From: Pseudomonas lutea | Lineage (GTDB): Bacteria > Pseudomonadota > Gammaproteobacteria > Pseudomonadales > Pseudomonadaceae | Reading direction: 5' to 3' | Length of the DNA stretch: 64,000 nucleotides | Assembly: GCF_000759445.1 (NCBI RefSeq) | Contig: NZ_JRMB01000001.1 | Coordinates: forward strand, 2,418,001 to 2,482,000 | In this document: piece by piece, positions 44,111 through 53,723 of the stretch | Position numbering within the stretch: position 1 is the first letter of the stretch | How the letters are laid out: each line of letters begins with the position of its first letter | Notes under the pieces: model-generated | What the model was told of the DNA's origin: nothing | What the model saw: the letters and a program-made list of their open reading frames with translations, nothing else | The model's database searches: none | Made by a program: the position numbers and the translations under genes

Positions 44111-44199
44111 GGGGAATGCGCTGTTCAGTTGCGTTGGTGGTGAATGACCGCATTCGCCGGCGCGCTGTTTGGTACGCAAACGCGCCGAGCTCTGTATAG

Positions 44200-45327
44200 C
44201 TACTCAGCCTGCCTGTACGGCAACGCCCCGCGCGCTTCTTCGGCATAGGCCAGAACCCCCGCGCGCTCCTGGGTCAGAAAGTCTGCCACTGCTTCGCGCA
44301 ATCCCGGGTGGGCCAGGTAATGCCACGAATGGGTGATCACCGGCTCGAAGCCGCGAATCAACTTGTGCTCCCCCTGGGCGCCCGCGTCGAAGCGCTTGAA
44401 ACCGTGGGCGATGGCGTAATCCATCCCCTGATAGAAACACGTCTCGAAGTGCAGCCGATCAAACTCGGCCAGGCAGCCCCAATAGCGACCGTAAAAGCTG
44501 TCGCCACCCGTCAGGCTGAACGCCATCGCCACCGGCCGTGAACCCTGCCGCGCCAGCACCACACGAATCGCGTCGGGCATGCGCTCGCCGACCAGGCTGA
44601 AGAATTCTCGCGTGAGGTACGGCGTTTGCCCACGCACTTCATAGGTATTTGAATAGCAGGCGTAGACGAAATCCCAATGCGCCTCGCTCAGCTCGTGCCC
44701 TTCGAGCCAGTCGAAATCAAAGCCCTGCCCCGCCACTTGCTCGCGCTCCTTGCGCATTTGCTTGCGCTTGCGTGAACTCAGCGCGTCGAGGAAATCCTGA
44801 AAATCCCGGTAGCCGCGGTTTTGCCAGTGGTACTGACAACCGATGCGCTGTAACCAGCCGGGTTGTTCGGCGAGCAACGCGTCGGCAACGGGGTCGGTGA
44901 AGTTGACGTGAACGCTGGACAGCTCCTCGCTCTGGGCATAGCCCGGCAGGCACGCGAGCAGTTCGCGGCCATCTTCGGGTGTCTTCGCCAACAGCCGTGG
45001 CCCGCTTACCGGACTGAACGGCACCGCCACCAACAGTTTCGGGTAGTAAGCCAGACCCGCGCGACGGCAGGCGTCCGCCCAGGCGTGATCGAAGACGTAT
45101 TCGCCGTAAGAGTGCCATTTGCGGTACGCCGGCAGCGCAGCGATCAGCTGCTCGCCCTCGTACTGCAGCAAATGCTCGGCGCGCCAGCCGGAGCGCGGCC
45201 CGAGGCTGCCGCTGTCTTCCAGCGAACTGAGAAAAGCATGGCGCAGAAACGGTGAATCGCCAGGTATCAGGGCGTCCCACTGTTCAGGCGCAAGGTCAGA
45301 GAGCTTATCCAATCGGTGTAACGACAT
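44200..45327 (-). CDS. FemAB/GNAT-like protein (DUF482 family)
   Basis: This 375-aa protein matches the family of PF04339 (FemAB-like acetyltransferase fold; AYRKWHSYGEYVFDHAWAD, SSRKRKQMRKEREQV, VVLARQGSRPVAMAFSLTGGDSFYGRYWG, HFETCFYQGMDYAI). The substrate is unknown; cell-wall peptide or aminoacyl transfer has been suggested for the fold. CTGGAG precedes the ATG. Codon use and length are normal for Pseudomonas. Confidence 0.82.
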   Translation of the reverse strand: MSLHRLDKLSDLAPEQWDALIPGDSPFLRHAFLSSLEDSGSLGPRSGWRAEHLLQYEGEQLIAALPAYRKWHSYGEYVFDHAWADACRRAGLAYYPKLLVAVPFSPVSGPRLLAKTPEDGRELLACLPGYAQSEELSSVHVNFTDPVADALLAEQPGWLQRIGCQYHWQNRGYRDFQDFLDALSSRKRKQMRKEREQVAGQGFDFDWLEGHELSEAHWDFVYACYSNTYEVRGQTPYLTREFFSLVGERMPDAIRVVLARQGSRPVAMAFSLTGGDSFYGRYWGCLAEFDRLHFETCFYQGMDYAIAHGFKRFDAGAQGEHKLIRGFEPVITHSWHYLAHPGLREAVADFLTQERAGVLAYAEEARGALPYRQAE

Positions 45328-45438
45328 CCCACCACTCCAGGTCGCGCCAACGTGGGCGCAGTATCACCTATTCACCCGTTCTGCACATGAAATTACTCAT
45401 GGCACCGCTCTAGCCCGCAGGTCCAACGAAATTTTCAC

Positions 45439-45456
45439 ATGTCATCGACATGACAT
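45439..45456. promoter_or_regulatory. Inverted repeat upstream of the porin gene
   Basis: ATGTCAT CGAC ATGACAT is a perfect 7-bp inverted repeat about 150 bp before the porin ATG and about 110 bp before the divergent FemAB-like ATG. It superficially resembles a Pho box but is inverted, not direct. Probable regulator operator; regulator unknown. Confidence 0.4.
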
Positions 45457-45501
45457 CACTTAGCCACTGTTTCGTCATAAACGCTGGCAATACTGGCGCC
45501 T

Positions 45502-45528
45502 GTTTTTAGAGCCAGAAGTTCTAAAAAC
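45502..45528. promoter_or_regulatory. 9-bp inverted repeat in the porin leader
   Basis: GTTTTTAGA / TCTAAAAAC form a perfect inverted repeat with a 9-nt spacer, 77 bp before the porin ATG. It could be an operator or an mRNA leader hairpin. Confidence 0.45.
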
Positions 45529-45605
45529 TCCGATTTGTTCCCGCCCGAATTTGGTCGGTTGTTCCCTGGATGATTCGGTCATCCCTCTCAGTTACGGAGA
45601 TTGAT

Positions 45606-46925
45606 ATGCGTCTTGCTTCCACGAAAACTGCGGCAGCCCTGTGTGGTGGTGTGCTGCTGGCCATGAGCGTTCCGGCCAGTGCCGCAGTCGACGCGAAACT
45701 GCTCGACATGCTCAAGGCCAACGGCTCGATTTCCCCGGCCCAGTATGCCGAGTTGCAAACCGAGCTGACGAAAGATCAGTTGGCTCAGCAGCAGGCCCAG
45801 AAAGCCACCTCTGACCAAATCGCCGCCGCCACTGCCGCCAAGTCCTCCGAGCTCTCGGCCTTCGAGCAAAAAGTAGCGTGGGCCGCCAAGACTCAGTTCA
45901 AAGGTGACGTTCGCGTTCGGCAAGAGACGGTCAAGATCGACGACCAGAACAACAGCCAGGATAAAAACCGTCAGCGCATTCGCGTGCGACTGGGCGCTTA
46001 CACCGATATCAACCCGCAAGTCAGCACCGGCATTCGCATCGCCACCGGTGGCGACAACAAGGCCAACTCCACCAACGTTGACCAGAACGATTACTTCACC
46101 AAAAAAGACTTGTGGCTGGATCAGGGCTTTATCGACTACCACCCGACTGCCATCCAGAACCTGCACGTGATTGGCGGCAAAATGGCCCAGCCGTGGGTCA
46201 GCGAAGGCGACGTCATCTGGGACAACGACATCAACCCTGAAGGTCTGGCGGCCACCTACAGCCTGCCGATCAATAAAGGTTTCGAGCTGTTCGGCAGCGC
46301 CGGTACTTACACTCTCAAGGACAACATCAGCGGCGAAGGTACGCAGTTCAAGAATGACCTGCGCCTCAACGCTGCGCAGTTGGGCACACGCGTTGCCATC
46401 ACCGATAACGTGAAAATGACGGTCGGTGGTTCGGTCTACAACTACGAAAACTCCAACGACTGTAATCCGGCCGCTGCGAGCACCAGCACGACGTTCTGTG
46501 GCTTGAGCATCAACGGCAACAACACCACGGACTTCCGCCTGTACGAAGGCTTCGGTCAATTGGACCTGACCGGGTTCGCCGTGCCGGTCGGTCTGTACGG
46601 TCAGTACGTGGTCAACAGCGCGACGAACAGCGACGAAGACACCGCCTGGCTGGCGGGTGTGAAGACCAAGGTGTTCGGTTTCGGTCTGGACTACAACTAC
46701 CGCGACACGCAGCGTAATGCGGTGGTCGGTGCGTTCACGGACTCTGACTTCGCCAACGGCACGACCGGGTCGCGTGGCCACAAGCTGAGCGTTTCCTACG
46801 ACATCGACAAGAACTTCGCTGTCGGCGCGACGTACTTCCTGACCAAGGCAGACTTTGCAACGTCGGCGCTGCCGCGTGACCAGGATGCCAATACGCTGCA
46901 ACTGGACGTGCTGGCGAAATTCTAA
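45606..46925 (+). CDS. Putative porin (Porin_5-like family)
   Basis: This 439-aa outer-membrane protein has a signal peptide (cleavage near VPASA), an N-terminal periplasmic coiled-coil (KLLDMLKANGSISPAQYAELQTEL, then a Gln/Ala-rich region), and a 16-strand-type beta barrel ending in QLDVLAKF with terminal Phe. It should form a general or substrate-selective channel. GGAG lies 6 nt before the ATG. Substrate unknown. Confidence 0.85.
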   Translation: MRLASTKTAAALCGGVLLAMSVPASAAVDAKLLDMLKANGSISPAQYAELQTELTKDQLAQQQAQKATSDQIAAATAAKSSELSAFEQKVAWAAKTQFKGDVRVRQETVKIDDQNNSQDKNRQRIRVRLGAYTDINPQVSTGIRIATGGDNKANSTNVDQNDYFTKKDLWLDQGFIDYHPTAIQNLHVIGGKMAQPWVSEGDVIWDNDINPEGLAATYSLPINKGFELFGSAGTYTLKDNISGEGTQFKNDLRLNAAQLGTRVAITDNVKMTVGGSVYNYENSNDCNPAAASTSTTFCGLSINGNNTTDFRLYEGFGQLDLTGFAVPVGLYGQYVVNSATNSDEDTAWLAGVKTKVFGFGLDYNYRDTQRNAVVGAFTDSDFANGTTGSRGHKLSVSYDIDKNFAVGATYFLTKADFATSALPRDQDANTLQLDVLAKF

Positions 46926-46968
46926 GAAAGCGAGCTCCAAGCCACAAGTTGCAAGCGACAAGTTAAAA

Positions 46969-47076
46969 GCTTCAAGCGGCGTGCTTCTGCCGTTTGAAGC
47001 CGCTAACACTAAAGCCCGCCGTTGCCCTGCCGGATCCCCATCATCCGTTCCGACAGAGCAGCGCCGGGCTTTTTTG
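46969..47076. terminator. Two hairpins after the porin gene
   Basis: GCTTCAAGCGGC / GCCGTTTGAAGC (46969-47000) is a 12-bp stem. A second longer element, AAAGCCCG (47011) and CCGGGCTTTTTT (47064-47075), is terminator-like with a T-run on the plus strand. Either would end the porin transcript. Confidence 0.6.
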
Positions 47077-47149
47077 TGGACTCTGCGAATCTTGTGCTGA
47101 TCCCTCCACTGCACGAGATATTCCCTCTCTTGCAGCTGGCGCAGTTCTT

Positions 47150-47236
47150 GTGGGAGTGAGCTTGCTCACGAAGGGGCCAGTCCGACTACCACATCTCTGG
47201 GGGCTGAAAGAACTTCGCGAGCAAGCTCACTCCCAC
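47150..47236. repeat. REP pair, GTGGGAGTGAGCTTGCTCACG type
   Basis: GTGGGAGTGAGCTTGCTC and GAGCAAGCTCACTCCCAC form a near-perfect inverted pair between the porin and the FabH-like gene; a different REP class from the GGAGCCGGCTTGCTGG type. Nothing else is seen in this 334-bp gap besides the porin terminators. Confidence 0.88.
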
Positions 47237-47259
47237 AATTTACAGCGGAGCCTGTCAGA

Positions 47260-48381
47260 TCACTTCTTGCGCAAAATCACGCTGCCAATCGAATACCCCG
47301 CGCCAAACGAGCTGAGCACGCCCAGCGCGCCGCTTGGCAGGTCGTCCTGGTATTCGTGGAAGGCGATGACCGAACCTGCCGAGCTGGTGTTGGCGTAGCG
47401 GTCGAGGATGACCGGCGCTTCTTCCACGGTGGCATCGCGGCCCAGCAGCTTCTTCACGATCAGGTGGTTCATGCTCAGGTTGGCCTGATGCAGCCAGAAC
47501 CGTTGCACGTCGGCGATGTTCAGCTGATTTTCCTCCAGATGCGCGGCCACCAACTCGGCAACCATCGGGCAGACGTCGCGGAACACCTTGCGACCTTCCT
47601 GCACAAACAGCTTGTCCGGCTTGCCTTCGCCCTCTTCCGCGGTGCGGTTGAGGAAACCGAAATTGTTGCGGATGTTGTTGGAGAAGGTCGTCAGCAGCTT
47701 GGTGCCGACGATGTCGAACTGGTGCGCTGAAGTGGCCAGATCAGCGCGTTCCACGACGACGGCCGTGGCGGCATCGCCGAAGATGAAATGACTGTCCCGG
47801 TCACGGAAATTGAGGTGCGCGGTGCAGATTTCCGGGCTGATCACCAGCAGCGCGCGGGCCTGGCCCAGCTTGACACTGTTGGCGGCGGTCTGGATGCCGA
47901 ACGTTGCCGACGAGCAGGCCACGTTCATGTCGAAGCCGAAGCCTTGGACCCCCAGTGCCGCCTGGATTTCGATGGAGATGGCAGGATACGCGCGCTGCAG
48001 GTTGGAGCAAGCGACGATGACGCCGTCGATGTCGGCGGCTGTCCTGCCGGCGCGCTGGAGGGCCTGGTGAGCTGCCGCTACGCCCATTTCGCAGAGGATC
48101 GACCACTCGTCATTGGAGCGCTCGGGCAGGCGCGGCTTCATGCGTTGAGGGTCGAGGATGCCGTCTTTGTCCATGACGAAGCGGCTCTTGATGCCGCTGG
48201 CTTTTTCAATGAACGCCGCGTTGGATTCCGTCAGGGCCGTGACGTCTCCGGCTTCGATAGCGGCGGCATTGTCGGCGTTGAACCGGGCCACGTAGGTGTT
48301 GAAAGACTGCACCAGCTCATCGTTGGAAATACTGTTGGCGGGAGTAAAAAGCCCGGTGCCACTGATCACGACTTCGTACAC
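47260..48381 (-). CDS. Beta-ketoacyl-ACP synthase III-like enzyme (PA3286-type)
   Basis: This 373-aa thiolase-fold protein has the FabH triad: Cys156 (DMNVACSSATFG), His298 (WLHQAN) and Asn331 (YANTSSAGS), plus the C-terminal SSFGAGYSIGSVIL. By length and sequence it resembles P. aeruginosa PA3286, which condenses octanoyl-CoA with malonyl-ACP and so moves beta-oxidation intermediates into synthesis. GTG 48381 with GAGGAA 6 nt upstream is chosen over the longer frame to 48441. The nearby fadD genes supply acyl-CoA, which fits such a shunt. Confidence 0.85.
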   Translation of the reverse strand: MYEVVISGTGLFTPANSISNDELVQSFNTYVARFNADNAAAIEAGDVTALTESNAAFIEKASGIKSRFVMDKDGILDPQRMKPRLPERSNDEWSILCEMGVAAAHQALQRAGRTAADIDGVIVACSNLQRAYPAISIEIQAALGVQGFGFDMNVACSSATFGIQTAANSVKLGQARALLVISPEICTAHLNFRDRDSHFIFGDAATAVVVERADLATSAHQFDIVGTKLLTTFSNNIRNNFGFLNRTAEEGEGKPDKLFVQEGRKVFRDVCPMVAELVAAHLEENQLNIADVQRFWLHQANLSMNHLIVKKLLGRDATVEEAPVILDRYANTSSAGSVIAFHEYQDDLPSGALGVLSSFGAGYSIGSVILRKK

Positions 48382-48604
48382 GGTCGTTCCTCTTGAGATA
48401 AAAGCGGCTGGTTGACGGCAGCAGCTGAACAGCCAGCACAAGCATGGGCGGCGATTGATCTGGAACTACAGTCCCAATGCAACGATGCAGCGACTCGCTT
48501 GGCGGACGACGGATATTGATGACACTTTGAAGTTTAGCCGCGAAGTTTGCCATAACGGCCGGTTTTTCGCGCTATTACACACAGCCATCACGCCGCGCAC
48601 TGCT

Positions 48605-48985
48605 ACAGCCGATCCGGGCATCACCGGCAACCTACGGTGAACGCAAAGTCTGCAGGCGCCGGCTTGATCTGGCGGAAGCAAAATCTGTAGGCGCCGGCTT
48701 GATCTGCCGAAAGCAAAAAATCTGTAGGAGCCGGCTTGCTGGCGAACGCGGTGGATCTGGCGACAAGTGCGCCGCAGCACCATCGCCTTCGCGGGCAAGC
48801 GCGCTCCTACAGTCGATCCGGGCAACACCGGCAACCTTCGGCGAAACGCAAAGTCTGCAAGCGCCGGCTTGCCGGCGAAACGCAAAGTTCGTAGGAGCCG
48901 GCTTGCTGGCGAACGCGGTGGATCAGGCGACAAGTGGGTCGCAGCAAAATCGCCATTCACGGGCAAGGGCGCTCTTACAGTCGAT
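48605..48985. repeat. Repeat island between hrpA and the FabH-like gene
   Basis: It mixes GTAGGAGCCGGCTTGCTGGC REPs (48725, 48891), degenerate GCGCCGGCTTG copies and a CCGGGCAACACCGGCAACCT repeat (about 48613, 48816, 48984). The latter is the same family as the tandem array beyond the other end of hrpA (53200-53590). No gene is recognised in 48442-49061. Confidence 0.85.
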
Positions 48986-49061
48986 CCGGGCAACATCTGC
49001 AACCTTCGGCAATCGCCAAGTCTTGTCCGACCGGTAATCTCATTCATGCAGCCGAAACACC

Positions 49062-52000
49062 CTACCCTTCAACTTGGCTCCACTGCTTGCTCAATCGCTT
49101 GTCCGAAATCGGCACCTTGGTGCCCAGTTGCTGGGCGAACAGCGAGACGCGGTATTCCTCAAGCCACCAGCGATAGACCACCAGCTCAGGGTCACGCTTG
49201 CCTTCCTGCGCATGCTTGTCGGCGCGGGTCTGGTATTGCGCCCACAGGTTGCCCAGCTCGATGCTCCAGACCCGGTCCTTCTGTGCCTGACTGCCGAGTT
49301 TCTCCAAACGGATTTCAACAGCCTTTAGATAACGCGGCAGTTCCTTCAGCCAGGCTGCAGGCGTCTCACGGACGAAACCGGGGTAGACCAGTTTGCTCAG
49401 TTGCCCTTTGATGTCGTTCAGCGCCACCGCCTGCGCGAGATCGATCTTGCCCTTGAAGCGCTTCTGCAGCCCGTGCCAGAGCTTGAGGATCTCCAGCGTA
49501 AGCTTCGCCAGACGCTCGGCATGCTCGGTCAGACCGCCGCGCTTGCGCTCCGCCAGTGACAGCAGCCCGGCGCCGTCTCGCGGCAGGCTCGCTTCGCCCT
49601 CCAGAATGCAACTGTCCAGGCTGGCCAGCAGAATGTCCTCGATCAGCGCGTCAACCCGGCCCAAATCGCGATACAGCAGCGCCAGCTCGGTTTGACCCGG
49701 CAGCTTGCTGCGCAGGAACTTCGTCGGCCCTGCCAGTTGCTGCAGCAAGAGCCGCTGCAAGGCGCGTCGGTGCTGGTATTCGGCTTCGGCCTGGGTAGAG
49801 AAACGCCCTTCCTTGACCGCACCACCCTCTTCTACCAACGCCGGATACACCGTCATCGACAGCCCGGCGATCTTCTGTTGAGTCTTCTCGGCCACCGCAG
49901 CAAAGCCCTTGGCTTCAACAGGCTGTTGGCCTTTTGCCGATTGCGGCACCGCCAATGCAGCCTGGCCGGCCTCGGCAAAGCGCGCGGTCAGCTCATCCAG
50001 ATCGCGTCCTTCGCCGAGAAACTTGCCGTTGGCATCGACCACTTCAAGGTTCATCTTCAGGTGGCTTTCCACCTGCTGCGCGGCCTCGGCCCAGGCTTCG
50101 TCAGTCACCCGAACCCCGGTCATGCGCAGCAATTCGCGGCCCAGCGCCTGGGGCAACGAGCCCTCGGCAAACACCATGCGCTGCAGGGCGGCCTTGACGA
50201 AGTCCGGCACCGGCACAAAGTTCTTGCGCAGCGCCTTGGGCAGGTTGCGCACCAGTGCCACGCACTTGGTTTCCAGCAGCCCCGGCACCAACCACTCCAG
50301 GCGCTCGGCCGGCAAGGACAGCAACAACGGCGCCGGCACCCGCAGGGTCACGCCATCGCGGGGGTGATTGGGTTCGAAGTGATAGGTCAGCGCCAGGGTC
50401 AGTTCGCCCAGTCGCAAGGTGTCGGGATACTGGTTGGCCGTGACCTCGCTGGCTTCACGGGCGAGCACGTCTTCCTCGCGCATGATCAGCAGTTGCGTGT
50501 TCTTCTGGCTCTCCATCCGGTACCAGGTGTCAAACGTCGCCGTCTGGTGGACCTCGGCCGGCAAACGCTCGTCGTAAAAGCGGTAGAGGGTTTCTTCGTC
50601 GGCCAGGATGTCGCGCCGGCGCGCCTTGGCTTCCAGCTCGTCAAGCTGCTCCAGCAGTTTTGTGTTGGCGCTCAGGCATCTGGCCCGCGACTGGATTTCA
50701 CCGCGCACCAGGCCTTCGCGGATAAAAAATTCGCGGGACACCACCGGATCGATCGGCCCGAAATGCACCGGCCTACGCCCAACGACAATCAGCCCGAACA
50801 GCGTGATCTGCTCGAAGGCGACGACCTGGCCGCGCTTCTTCTCCCAGTGCGGTTCGAAATGGTTCTTCTTGATCAAGTGGCCAGCCAGCGGCTCGATCCA
50901 GTCGGGCTCGATCTTCGCCACCATCCGCGCATACAGCTTGGTGGTTTCGACCAACTCGGCGGCCATGATCCATTGCGGGCGCTTGCGGCCCAGTCCTGAG
51001 GAAGGATGCACCCAGAAACGCCGCTGACGGGCGCCCATGTAGTCGCCCTCTTCGGTTTTCTGGCCAATCTGGCTGAGCAACCCGGAAAGAACGGCCTTGT
51101 GAAACTTGGGGAAATCGGCCGGCTCTTTATTGACCGTCAGCTGCAAGTCGCGGCAGATCAGGCTCAGCTGCCGGTGGGAGTCACGCCATTCGCGCAGACG
51201 CAGGTAATTGAGGAAGTTGCGCCGGCACCAGTTGCGCAGCGGGCTTGCCGTCAGCGCCTGACGCTGCTCCTCGAAGCCGCGCCAAAGATTGACCAGCCCG
51301 GCGAAGTCCGAATCCTGATCCTTCCACTGCGCGTGGGCCTGGTCCGCTGCCTGTTGACGTTCCGGCGGCCGCTCGCGCGGGTCCTGAATCGACATCGCGC
51401 TGGCCACGATCAGCACTTCCTGCAAGCTGCCCTGTTTGGCGGCTTCGAGCAACATGCGGCCCATGCGCGGGTCGACCGGCAGGCGCGCCAACTGACGGCC
51501 CATCGGCGTCAGGTTGTTCTCACGGTCGACCGCCGACAGTTCTTGCAGCAGGTTGAAGCCGTCGCTGATGGCCTTGCCGTCCGGCGGCTCGATGAACGGG
51601 AAATCGGTGATCTGCCCCAACCGCAGGTGGAGCATTTGCAGGATCACCGCCGCCAGGTTGGTACGCAGGATCTCGGGATCGGTGAATTCCGGCCGCGAGA
51701 GAAAATCCTCCTCGCTGTAGAGGCGCACGCACAGGCCCGGCTCGACCCGACCGCAACGGCCCTTGCGCTGGTTGGCGCTGGCCTGGGAGATAGCTTCAAT
51801 GGGCAGGCGCTGCACTTTGGCGCGGTAGCTGTAGCGGCTGATGCGCGCGGTGCCGGTGTCGATGACGTAACGAATACCCGGCACCGTCAGCGAGGTTTCG
51901 GCGACGTTGGTTGCCAGTACCACGCGGCGGCCAGGGTGCGACTGGAATATGCGTTGCTGCTCGGCCGGCGACAGACGCGCGTAGAGCGGCAGAATCTCGG

Positions 52001-52973
52001 TGTGCTTGAGTTGCGCCTTGCGCAGCATTTCGGCGGCGTCGCGGATCTCTCGCTCGCCGGGCAGAAACACCAGCACATCGCCGGGCGACTTGCGCTCGCT
52101 GCGCTCGAAGGCGGCGAGTTCGTCCAGCGTGGCCAGAATCGCCTGATCGACGGTCAGGTCTTCCTCGATGCTGTTGCCCTCTTCGTCCTGCTGGGCGGTC
52201 ATCGGGCGGTACCAGGTCTCCACCGGAAAGGTACGGCCCGAGACTTCGATCACCGGCGCCTTGTCGAAATGCTCGGAGAAGCGTTCGAGGTCGATGGTGG
52301 CCGAGGTGATGATAACTTTCAGGTCCGGACGACGCGGCAGCAGGGTCTTCAGGTAACCGAGCAGGAAATCGATGTTCAGGCTGCGTTCGTGGGCTTCGTC
52401 GACGATGATCGTGTCGTAACGCTCCAGAAAGCGGTCGTGCTGGGTTTCGGCCAGCAGGATGCCGTCGGTCATCAGCTTGATCAGGGTGTTTTCGTCGCTC
52501 TGGTCTTCGAAACGTACCTGGTAACCCACCAGACCGCCCAGCGGCGTGCCGATTTCCTCGGCGACCCGGCTGCCGACGCTTCGCGCTGCAATTCGACGGG
52601 GCTGGGTGTGGCCAATCAGGCCATGCTGGCCTCGGCCGATTTCCAGACATATCTTCGGTAGTTGGGTGGTTTTGCCCGAGCCGGTTTCGCCCGCGATGAT
52701 CAGCACCTGATGTTCCAGCAGCGCTTTTTTGATCTCGTCGCGTTTGGCCGCGATGGGCAGGTTTTCGTCGTAGCGAATGGTCGGCACGCTCTGCGCCCGA
52801 CTCACCACGCGCGCGCAGGACGACTGGACTCGCTCGATCCACTGCGCCAGCTTCGTCTCGTCCGGTTTCTTGCGCAGTTCGTGCAATTGCCGGCGCAAGC
52901 GATGACGATCGCTGATCATCGCGTGGTCGAGGTTTTTGAAGAGTTGGTCGATGGAGGTCGAATCGTCGGTCAT
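49062..52973 (-). CDS. hrpA: ATP-dependent RNA helicase HrpA
   Basis: This 1303-aa DEAH helicase has GETGSGKTTQLPK (Walker A, about 94-106), VDEAHERSLN (DEAH), SATID, the QRKGRCGRVEPG motif VI, the HA2 domain and a long C-terminal OB/DUF3418 region typical of HrpA. Length matches E. coli HrpA (1300 aa). It acts on RNA, including fimbrial mRNA processing and ribosome collision rescue in E. coli. The SD is weak. Repeat islands flank it on both sides. Confidence 0.95.
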   Translation of the reverse strand: MTDDSTSIDQLFKNLDHAMISDRHRLRRQLHELRKKPDETKLAQWIERVQSSCARVVSRAQSVPTIRYDENLPIAAKRDEIKKALLEHQVLIIAGETGSGKTTQLPKICLEIGRGQHGLIGHTQPRRIAARSVGSRVAEEIGTPLGGLVGYQVRFEDQSDENTLIKLMTDGILLAETQHDRFLERYDTIIVDEAHERSLNIDFLLGYLKTLLPRRPDLKVIITSATIDLERFSEHFDKAPVIEVSGRTFPVETWYRPMTAQQDEEGNSIEEDLTVDQAILATLDELAAFERSERKSPGDVLVFLPGEREIRDAAEMLRKAQLKHTEILPLYARLSPAEQQRIFQSHPGRRVVLATNVAETSLTVPGIRYVIDTGTARISRYSYRAKVQRLPIEAISQASANQRKGRCGRVEPGLCVRLYSEEDFLSRPEFTDPEILRTNLAAVILQMLHLRLGQITDFPFIEPPDGKAISDGFNLLQELSAVDRENNLTPMGRQLARLPVDPRMGRMLLEAAKQGSLQEVLIVASAMSIQDPRERPPERQQAADQAHAQWKDQDSDFAGLVNLWRGFEEQRQALTASPLRNWCRRNFLNYLRLREWRDSHRQLSLICRDLQLTVNKEPADFPKFHKAVLSGLLSQIGQKTEEGDYMGARQRRFWVHPSSGLGRKRPQWIMAAELVETTKLYARMVAKIEPDWIEPLAGHLIKKNHFEPHWEKKRGQVVAFEQITLFGLIVVGRRPVHFGPIDPVVSREFFIREGLVRGEIQSRARCLSANTKLLEQLDELEAKARRRDILADEETLYRFYDERLPAEVHQTATFDTWYRMESQKNTQLLIMREEDVLAREASEVTANQYPDTLRLGELTLALTYHFEPNHPRDGVTLRVPAPLLLSLPAERLEWLVPGLLETKCVALVRNLPKALRKNFVPVPDFVKAALQRMVFAEGSLPQALGRELLRMTGVRVTDEAWAEAAQQVESHLKMNLEVVDANGKFLGEGRDLDELTARFAEAGQAALAVPQSAKGQQPVEAKGFAAVAEKTQQKIAGLSMTVYPALVEEGGAVKEGRFSTQAEAEYQHRRALQRLLLQQLAGPTKFLRSKLPGQTELALLYRDLGRVDALIEDILLASLDSCILEGEASLPRDGAGLLSLAERKRGGLTEHAERLAKLTLEILKLWHGLQKRFKGKIDLAQAVALNDIKGQLSKLVYPGFVRETPAAWLKELPRYLKAVEIRLEKLGSQAQKDRVWSIELGNLWAQYQTRADKHAQEGKRDPELVVYRWWLEEYRVSLFAQQLGTKVPISDKRLSKQWSQVEG

Positions 52974-53094
52974 CAGGGCGCGGGATCTTTCTGTCTGAAA
53001 TGCTGGGCGCGGATTGTCGCAGATTTGGTGCAGCGGATGCAGGTCTGCGGATCAACGTCGTGTGGGGGGAGCATTTGTTGCCTCAACGGGACCA

Positions 53095-53690
53095 CCGCCC
53101 TGTTGGACCGGCTTGTTGGCGAATGCGGTGGGTCAGGCGTGGACTCATGCGTCAGCGACACCGCATTCGCGGGCAAGCGCGCTCCTACAGTTGATTCGCG
53201 CAACACCGGCGACCTTCGGCGTACGCGGAACCGGTTGATCCGGTGCAACACCGGGCAACCTTCGGCGTATGCGGAACCGGTTGATCCGGGCAACACCGGC
53301 GACCTTTTCGGCGTACGCAAAACCGGTTGATCCGGAGCAACACCGGCAACCTTCGGCGTACGCAAAACCTGTAGGAGCCGGCTTGATCTGGTCGAACGCG
53401 GTGGGTCAGGCATCGGTTATGTGTCAACGACACCGCATTCGCGGGCAAGCGCGCTCCTACAGTTGATTCGCGCAACACCGGCAACCCTTCGGCGTACGCA
53501 AAACAGGTTGATCCGGGCAACACCGGCGACCTTCGGCGTACGCGGAACCTGTCGGTCCGGTACAACACCGGCAACCTTCGGCGTACGCGAAACCTGTAGG
53601 AGCCGGCTTGCTGGCGAACGCGGAGGGTCAGATACGAAAATGTGGCTGACCCCATAGGTTCGCCAGCAAGCCGGCTCCTATGGATGTGTG
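53095..53690. repeat. REP island with about 47-bp CAACACCGGCRACCTTCGGCGTACGC tandem array
   Basis: The unit (core AACACCGGC[AG]ACCTTCGGCG, then a GAAACCGGTTGATCCGG linker) occurs about seven times: near 53200, 53247, 53291, 53338, 53472, 53519 and 53562. REPs interrupt it (53371, 53596) and close it with an inverted copy (53655-53680). No gene is recognised in 52974-53723. Confidence 0.88.
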
Positions 53691-53723
53691 GAGCTGGCGG
53701 GGTCTGCGGATGTCACGGCTGAC

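Noticed and set aside
43750-44199. Open frame with Gly-Asp repeat continuing out of the ABC exporter's 3' end
   Set aside because: It is a shadow of the GGYGAT microsatellite in another frame, overlaps the exporter gene and a REP, and has no SD.
45437-45456. Pho box upstream of the porin
   Set aside because: Pho boxes are direct repeats of CTGTCAT-like heptamers; here the heptamers are inverted.
53200-53600. Regularly spaced repeats resembling a CRISPR array
   Set aside because: The repeat units are about 47 bp apart and nearly contiguous, the intervening sequence also repeats, and no cas gene is near; this is a tandem array, not CRISPR.
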